Below are positions 58,464 through 64,000 of a stretch of DNA of 64,000 nt, one piece after another; positions within the stretch are counted from its first letter, which is position 1; each line of letters starts with the position of its first letter. Origin of the DNA: Domibacillus sp. DTU_2020_1001157_1_SI_ALB_TIR_016 (GTDB taxonomy: Bacteria > Bacillota > Bacilli > Bacillales > Domibacillaceae); contig NZ_CP135439.1 in the NCBI RefSeq assembly GCF_032341995.1, forward strand, positions 1-64,000, written 5' to 3'. Position numbers and translations under genes: made by a program. The notes under the pieces are model-generated. The model ran no database searches. It was not told the origin of the DNA and saw only the letters and a program-made list of their open reading frames with translations.

Positions 58464-58787
58464 TTAGAAAGGAAGGTTCATCCCTTTCGTAAACTGTCCC
58501 ATCGTCTGGTTCGTTTCGTCGTCTACTTTTTTCAGCGCATCATTTACTGCTGCAAGAACAAGATCTTGAAGCATTTCGATATCATCTGGATCTACAACTT
58601 CTTCTTTGATTTGAACATCGGTTACTTGTTTTTGGCCGGACATGCTGACTTTCACCATGCCGCCTCCTGCTGTTCCTTCAAATTGTTTTTCCGCCAGTTC
58701 TTCCTGCGCCTGCTGCATCTGCTTTTGCATTTTCTGCATCTGCTTCATCATATTCTGCATGTTGCCCATTCCTCCGCCACGCATCAT
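58464..58787 (-). CDS. ebfC: Nucleoid-associated protein EbfC/YbaB family
   Basis: 107 residues (yaaK in B. subtilis), a dimeric DNA-binding protein. The N terminus is very rich in Met, Gly, Gln and Lys ([18 protein letters not shown]), then [42 protein letters not shown]. Several ATG codons cluster at the start; 58787 has GGAGG 9 bases upstream, and 58784 is an alternative that matches the B. subtilis start. It lies 21 bp after dnaX. Confidence 0.92.
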   Translation of the reverse strand: MMRGGGMGNMQNMMKQMQKMQKQMQQAQEELAEKQFEGTAGGGMVKVSMSGQKQVTDVQIKEEVVDPDDIEMLQDLVLAAVNDALKKVDDETNQTMGQFTKGMNLPF

Positions 58788-58808
58788 GTTCATCATCCTC
58801 CAATTAAA

Positions 58809-60530
58809 TTAGTCTTTGATTTCAAGAAATTCTTCTCCAACAAGCTCAAGCGCTTTTGACACGAGAGGATCTTCTTCCTCTTCCGGCACATCCGCTTCTG
58901 CTTCTTCACCCGGTGGTGCCGTAACGCCTTCTTCTTTTTGCTTTTTCACAAAAGAGCGGCGAATGTCGAGCCACGCTTCTTCCGGCACAACAAGCGGCCG
59001 ATATGGCTTGCCGGTTAATTCATTTAAAATCGTCGAAATGGAATCCATAAACGCTTTATTATCAGAGGCCATTTGACAATGAATTTCGTATTTAAATTTT
59101 AACACAAATGAGTCTGCAGACGCAGCGACAGGTTCTGCATCATTTAAAAGAGCTGCCTGAGAGCGCATTTGCCGTTCATTCAAGTAGCCAATCATATTGC
59201 CCCAGCGGCTTTTAATATTTTGAATATCCTGCTTTGTTGCTTCCGAAAGTACTTTTTCAATCTGCGGAACGGCCACTTTAAATTGATTGCTCGGGCGTGA
59301 CATTTTCTTCGCAGCCGGCTTCGGTACTTCCGTTTCTACTGAGCCGGCCGGACGTTTTTTCAGCTCCTGTACTTCCTGCTCAAGCCGGTTTATTTTTTCA
59401 AGCAGGCCGGCGATTTCCGGGCCGGAGGCAGCAGACTCTGCTTTTATGTGAAGACGGCTCATTTTCACGAGGGCCACTTCAAGATAAATACGCGCGTGAT
59501 TGGTGAACTTCATATCCTGCTGCGCTTTATTTAAAATGGCGATATATTCATAAATAGCCGGTTCAGACACCCGGCCTGCAAGTTCTGTAAACGTTTCTTC
59601 CGCCATTGTGCGTTCTAATGATTCTTCAAGTTCCGGCGCCATTTTTAAAAGCAGCATATCACGGAAATATAAAATTAAATCCTCCGTAAATCGAGTCGGA
59701 TCTTTTCCTTCCATAAGCAGTTTGTTCAGTGTTTGAACAGCTTCAGCGGCGTTTTGATTAAAAACGGCCTCGGCGATGCTCTGAAGCATCTCCTGCCCGA
59801 CTGTCCCGGTTACGATTAGAGCATCTGCTTCTGTTAAACGGCCTCGGCTGTAAGAAACCGCTTGATCGAGCAGACTAAGGGCGTCACGCATTCCGCCTTC
59901 CGCCGCCCGGGCAATGATCGGCAGTGCCGGTTCATCAAACGCTGTTCCGGTTTCATTTAAAATAAGCGTCATGCGCCCGGTAATCGCCTGAGCCGTAATT
60001 CGCTTAAAATCAAACCGCTGGCAGCGAGAAATGATCGTGAGAGGAATTTTGTGCGGTTCTGTTGTCGCCAAAATAAAGATCACATGCGTCGGTGGTTCTT
60101 CAAGCGTTTTTAGTAAAGCGTTAAACGCGCCGGTTGAAAGCATGTGCACTTCATCAATAATATATACTTTAAACCGGACAGAGCCGGGTGCGTACTTTAC
60201 TTTGTCGCGAATATCGCGAATTTCATCTACACCATTGTTCGAAGCTGCGTCAATTTCAATTACATCCTGAATGGATCCATCTGAAATTCCCCGGCAGGAT
60301 GCACATTCATTGCACGGTTCTGCTGAAGGACCGTTTTCACAGTTTACCGCTTTAGCTAAAATCTTCGCCGCACTTGTTTTTCCGGTTCCACGCGGGCCGG
60401 AAAAAAGATAAGCATGTGAGATCTTGTCTTGAAGGAGAGCGTTCTGAAGCGTTTTCGTTATGTGCTCCTGCCCAACGACATCCGCAAAGTTCTGCGGCCG
60501 CCATACACGGTATAATGCCTGATAGCTCAT
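58809..60530 (-). CDS. dnaX: DNA polymerase III subunits gamma and tau
   Basis: Clamp-loader ATPase and organiser of the replisome. 573 residues. AAA+ core with GPRGTGKTSAAKILA (about 45-59), the zinc module CNECASCRGI, VYIIDEVHMLS, LLKTLEEPP and sensor TIISRCQRFDF, then domain III and a long tau tail (about 370-573) that would bind the polymerase; the tail ends with a Glu-rich stretch. I see no obvious slippery frameshift signal; in B. subtilis only full-length tau is made. Its partner holB is at 48728-49744. Confidence 0.95.
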   Translation of the reverse strand: MSYQALYRVWRPQNFADVVGQEHITKTLQNALLQDKISHAYLFSGPRGTGKTSAAKILAKAVNCENGPSAEPCNECASCRGISDGSIQDVIEIDAASNNGVDEIRDIRDKVKYAPGSVRFKVYIIDEVHMLSTGAFNALLKTLEEPPTHVIFILATTEPHKIPLTIISRCQRFDFKRITAQAITGRMTLILNETGTAFDEPALPIIARAAEGGMRDALSLLDQAVSYSRGRLTEADALIVTGTVGQEMLQSIAEAVFNQNAAEAVQTLNKLLMEGKDPTRFTEDLILYFRDMLLLKMAPELEESLERTMAEETFTELAGRVSEPAIYEYIAILNKAQQDMKFTNHARIYLEVALVKMSRLHIKAESAASGPEIAGLLEKINRLEQEVQELKKRPAGSVETEVPKPAAKKMSRPSNQFKVAVPQIEKVLSEATKQDIQNIKSRWGNMIGYLNERQMRSQAALLNDAEPVAASADSFVLKFKYEIHCQMASDNKAFMDSISTILNELTGKPYRPLVVPEEAWLDIRRSFVKKQKEEGVTAPPGEEAEADVPEEEEDPLVSKALELVGEEFLEIKD

Positions 60531-60601
60531 TCTGTACCCCCTTCATCTTTCTTGTTTTATTATAAACGAACGAGCACACCTTTTCTATTCCAATGAAAGC
60601 A

Positions 60602-60630
60602 AAAAGACGCCCGGCAAACCGGACGCCTTG
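60602..60630 (-). terminator. Terminator of the SRP RNA
   Basis: Stem GGCGTCCGG/CCGGGCGTC (one mismatch) with loop TTTG, then TTTTTG on the minus strand, about 20 bp after the RNA 3' end. Confidence 0.82.
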
Positions 60631-60648
60631 TTTATGTTTATTATGTAA

Positions 60649-60920
60649 TACCGTGCACCTTCTGTCGACTGCCAATCACAGGCGTTACTTGAGCAGTTAG
60701 CTCAGCCCAGGCTGCCCCGCGGCACATGAGAGAGTCCACTTAATGCTGCTTCCTTCCGGACCTGACATGGTTCATGGGTTCCCATTGCGCAGGACCCGAA
60801 CGTCAACGCCACTTACAAAAGGCAGACCCCACAATTAAACAGCCTCGAGAAGGAATTCAGTCCCGCTAGAGCGGATTGCGGATACAGGGCACCGCTACCT
60901 CCCCACTTAGCACGGCAAGA
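60649..60920 (-). ncRNA. scr: Signal recognition particle RNA (scRNA, long Bacillus type)
   Basis: About 272 nt, the size of B. subtilis 6S-like scRNA. The helix 8 core GGTCCGGAAGGAAGCAGC, which binds Ffh, and the GTGCTAAGTGGGGAGGTAGC 5' Alu-type region are present. The 5' end (TCTTGCCGTGC) pairs with the 3' end (GGTGCACGGTA). It lies between tadA and dnaX, as in B. subtilis. Its promoter is at 60924-60952. Confidence 0.95.
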
Positions 60921-60923
60921 TCT

Positions 60924-60952
60924 ATTATACTACCTTGAGTCAAAAAAAGCAA
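60924..60952 (-). promoter_or_regulatory. SRP RNA promoter (sigmaA)
   Basis: Minus strand: -35 TTGCTT (60947-60952), 17 bp, consensus -10 TATAAT (60924-60929), placing the start point within a few bases of the RNA 5' end. Confidence 0.8.
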
Positions 60953-60960
60953 TGTGGAAA

Positions 60961-62045
<1,085 letters not shown>

Positions 62046-62052
<7 letters not shown>

Positions 62053-62075
62053 GACGCCTTTCCTCTCTGTACACT
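62046..62075 (+). promoter_or_regulatory. Candidate sigmaE promoter of yaaH
   Basis: Plus strand: GTCATAA (62046-62052), 15 bp, TGTACACT (62068-62075), a partial match to the sigmaE pattern (-35 KMATATT, -10 CATACANT). yaaH is a sigmaE gene in B. subtilis. The element overlaps an inverted repeat (CCTCTC...GAGAGG). Confidence 0.45.
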
Positions 62076-62099
62076 TAGTATAGAGAGGAGGAACGGCGT

Positions 62100-63386
62100 A
62101 TGGACATTTATGTTGTAAAAAGCGGCGATACATTATTTCAAATCGCACGGCGGTACGGGACAACCGTAGACGCAATCAGCGATGCAAACCAGCTTGCGAC
62201 TCTGCCACATCTTGTGGTCGGACAGGCGCTGGTGATCCCTATTGCCGGAAGGTTCCACACTGTGGTTGCCGGAGACAGCTTATGGAGAATATCAAGACAG
62301 TATGGAGTAACTGTTGAAGAAATTGTCCGTATCAACGGTTTGTCGCCAACTGCTCCGCTTCAAATCGGTCGGCAGCTGCGTATTCCATCGCCTCCAAAAA
62401 AACAAATTGAGTCTCTTGCTTATGTTGAGCCTTCTGCGGCCGGTTATTCAAGCACCATTCTCAATCAAGCCCGGGAAGCGGCCCCCCATCTCACTTACTT
62501 CGCCCCGGTCAGCTACAATGCAAGGCGGGATGGATCTTTAACAGAACCGGCTGTTCGTCCCATTGCGACGATTGCTGAACAACATGGCACCGTCTTAATG
62601 ATGGACATTACTAATTTAGAAGAAGGACAATTCAGCGGAGAGCTTGCCCGCGTACTGCTGAACGATACAGCTGTTCAGGAAACCTTTTTAAACAATATCA
62701 GCAGGATTGCCGCCCAAACAAATTTCAGGGATATCCATTTTGATTTTGAATATTTGCGGCCTGAGGATAGAGAAGCATACAACCAGTTTCTCCGCCGGGC
62801 GGTGGAACGATTTCACCGCGAAGGCAAAACGGTTTCAACCGCTCTTGCTCCCAAAACAAGCGCTACCCAGCAGGGGCAGTGGTATGAAGCGCATGATTAC
62901 AAAGCGCACGGAGAAATTGTGGATTTCTCCGTCCTTATGACCTATGAATGGGGATACAGCGGAGGTCCGCCAATGGCCGTTTCACCGATTGGGCCTGTCC
63001 GTAACGTCCTTACGTATGCCGTGACGGAAATGCCTGCTTCTAAAATCGTCATGGGCCAGAATTTATACGGATATGATTGGACACTTCCATACAGGCCGGG
63101 AAATCCGTTTGCAAGAGCGGTCAGCCCGCAGGAAGCACTGCGGCGTGCGGCGCGTTACAACGCTTCTGTCCGTTATGATTTTACGGCACAGGCTCCTTTT
63201 ATCGACTATACAGACGAAGAAGGACGTGCTCATAAAATTTGGTTTGAAGATGCACGCTCAGTCGATGCAAAATTCTCGCTCATTAGAGAGCTCGGACTGG
63301 GCGGTATCGCTTATTGGAAAATTGGTTTTTCCTTTCCACAAAACTGGCTGCTGCTTTCTGACCGGTTTACGGTCGTTAAAATATAA
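62100..63386 (+). CDS. yaaH: Spore peptidoglycan hydrolase YaaH (SleL-like)
   Basis: 428 residues, the length of B. subtilis YaaH. Two LysM repeats in the first 97 (YVVKSGDTLFQIARRYG, HTVVAGDSLWRISRQYG) are followed by a GH18 catalytic domain with IHFDFEYLRPED (the DxE motif, near residue 218) and VLMTYEWGYSGGPP. It probably acts in the spore coat/cortex during germination. GAGGAGGAAC is about 7 bases before the ATG. The paralogue at 44037-45449 has three LysM repeats. Confidence 0.93.
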   Translation: MDIYVVKSGDTLFQIARRYGTTVDAISDANQLATLPHLVVGQALVIPIAGRFHTVVAGDSLWRISRQYGVTVEEIVRINGLSPTAPLQIGRQLRIPSPPKKQIESLAYVEPSAAGYSSTILNQAREAAPHLTYFAPVSYNARRDGSLTEPAVRPIATIAEQHGTVLMMDITNLEEGQFSGELARVLLNDTAVQETFLNNISRIAAQTNFRDIHFDFEYLRPEDREAYNQFLRRAVERFHREGKTVSTALAPKTSATQQGQWYEAHDYKAHGEIVDFSVLMTYEWGYSGGPPMAVSPIGPVRNVLTYAVTEMPASKIVMGQNLYGYDWTLPYRPGNPFARAVSPQEALRRAARYNASVRYDFTAQAPFIDYTDEEGRAHKIWFEDARSVDAKFSLIRELGLGGIAYWKIGFSFPQNWLLLSDRFTVVKI

Positions 63387-63420
63387 AAAGAACGCCCATC
63401 TGACAAGTCAGATGGGCGTT
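63383..63420 (-). terminator. Terminator of the serS/tRNA-Ser transcript
   Basis: Perfect 14-bp stem AACGCCCATCTGAC (63391-63404) with GTCAGATGGGCGTT (63407-63420), followed by CTTTTTATATTTT on the minus strand. It also lies right after the yaaH stop and may help end that transcript. Confidence 0.85.
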
Positions 63421-63451
63421 CATATCTCCAATTATGCACTTATGTTAAAAA

Positions 63452-63544
63452 TGGAGGAGGAAAGGGGATTCGAACCCCTGCGCGGTTTGACCCGCCTGTC
63501 GGTTTTCAAGACCGATCCCTTCAGCCGGACTTGGGTATTCCTCC
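63452..63544 (-). tRNA. tRNA-Ser (TGA)
   Basis: 93-nt class II tRNA with a long variable arm (CAGGCGGGTCAAACCGCG region), acceptor GGAGGAA/TTCCTCC, anticodon loop CTTGAAA (anticodon TGA) and an encoded CCA. It lies 59 bp after serS, the same linkage as B. subtilis trnSL-Ser1. Confidence 0.96.
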
Positions 63545-63603
63545 GTCGTATCGACAAGAATTAATTTATCATAGGGTAAATTATTCTGTCAACACGATTC
63601 CAC

Positions 63604-64000
<397 letters not shown>

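Noticed and set aside
58809..60530. Programmed frameshift in dnaX producing gamma
   Set aside because: No run such as AAAAAAG with a downstream stem is evident, and Bacillus generally makes tau only.

Overview
The window is a chromosomal segment of an endospore-forming member of the Bacillaceae/Bacillales. It closely follows the serS-to-lysS region next to the replication origin of Bacillus subtilis, written here in reverse: nearly all genes are on the minus strand, and the origin side should be at the right end (serS, dnaX, recR). Order of the conserved genes, sporulation genes (spoIIE, spoVG, spoVT, bofA, yabP, yabQ), abrB, a ParB-binding parS palindrome and good sigmaA, sigmaB, sigmaH, sigmaG and Spo0A signals support this. 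The genus cannot be fixed from reading alone, and the two 16S copies differ.

Layout, left to right. 1-5314: a complete rRNA operon on the minus strand (16S, tRNA-Ile, tRNA-Ala, 23S, 5S, with tandem promoters). 5344-10662: lysS, dusB, folK-folB-folP and cysK; the pabB-pabA-pabC genes usually found between cysK and folP are absent. 10692-20781: hslO, coaX, ftsH, hprT, tilS, the kinase/von Willebrand pair yabT-yabS, and spoIIE with its Spo0A-type promoter. 20811-21167: tRNA-Met and tRNA-Glu on the plus strand. 21196-33161: a lone dipeptide epimerase, then yabR, divIC, yabQ, yabP, rqcP, mazG, yabM, spoVT, mfd, pth and ctc. 33176-43243: prs, glmU, spoVG, ridA, purR, ispE, veg, rsmA, rnmV, tatD, parS and metG. 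43244-45593: a regulatory intergenic region rich in Spo0A boxes, abrB (plus strand) and an extra spore-type LysM/GH18 gene. 45621-52154: rsmI, yazA, trmN6, yabA, ricT, holB, darA, tmk and yaaO. 52187-57364: a second rRNA operon without spacer tRNAs. 57383-64000: bofA, yaaL, recR, ebfC, dnaX, the SRP RNA, tadA, then plus-strand yaaI and yaaH, tRNA-Ser and the 3' part of serS.

How it fits together: most genes are housekeeping functions of translation and RNA modification (lysS, metG, serS, dusB, tilS, tadA, rsmA, rsmI, trmN6, rnmV, pth, rqcP, ctc), replication and repair (dnaX, holB, recR, mfd, yabA), nucleotide, folate and cell-wall precursor synthesis (tmk, prs, purR, hprT, folPBK, glmU, ispE), and a sporulation layer (spoIIE, yabPQ, spoVT, spoVG, bofA, abrB, ricT, two YaaH-like proteins).

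I found no phage, transposon, CRISPR array, defence island or convincing new multi-gene system. The observations most worth following are: compensatory sequence differences between the two rRNA operons, a 7-bp tandem repeat expansion in one rRNA leader, a perfect parS palindrome between metG and tatD, a shortened BofA, an extra YaaH paralogue, a possible small ORF ahead of rnmV, a terminator that shares bases with the next gene's promoter, and several absent neighbours (fin, yabG, sspF, yabE, yaaR, csfB-xpaC-yaaN, dck/dgk).
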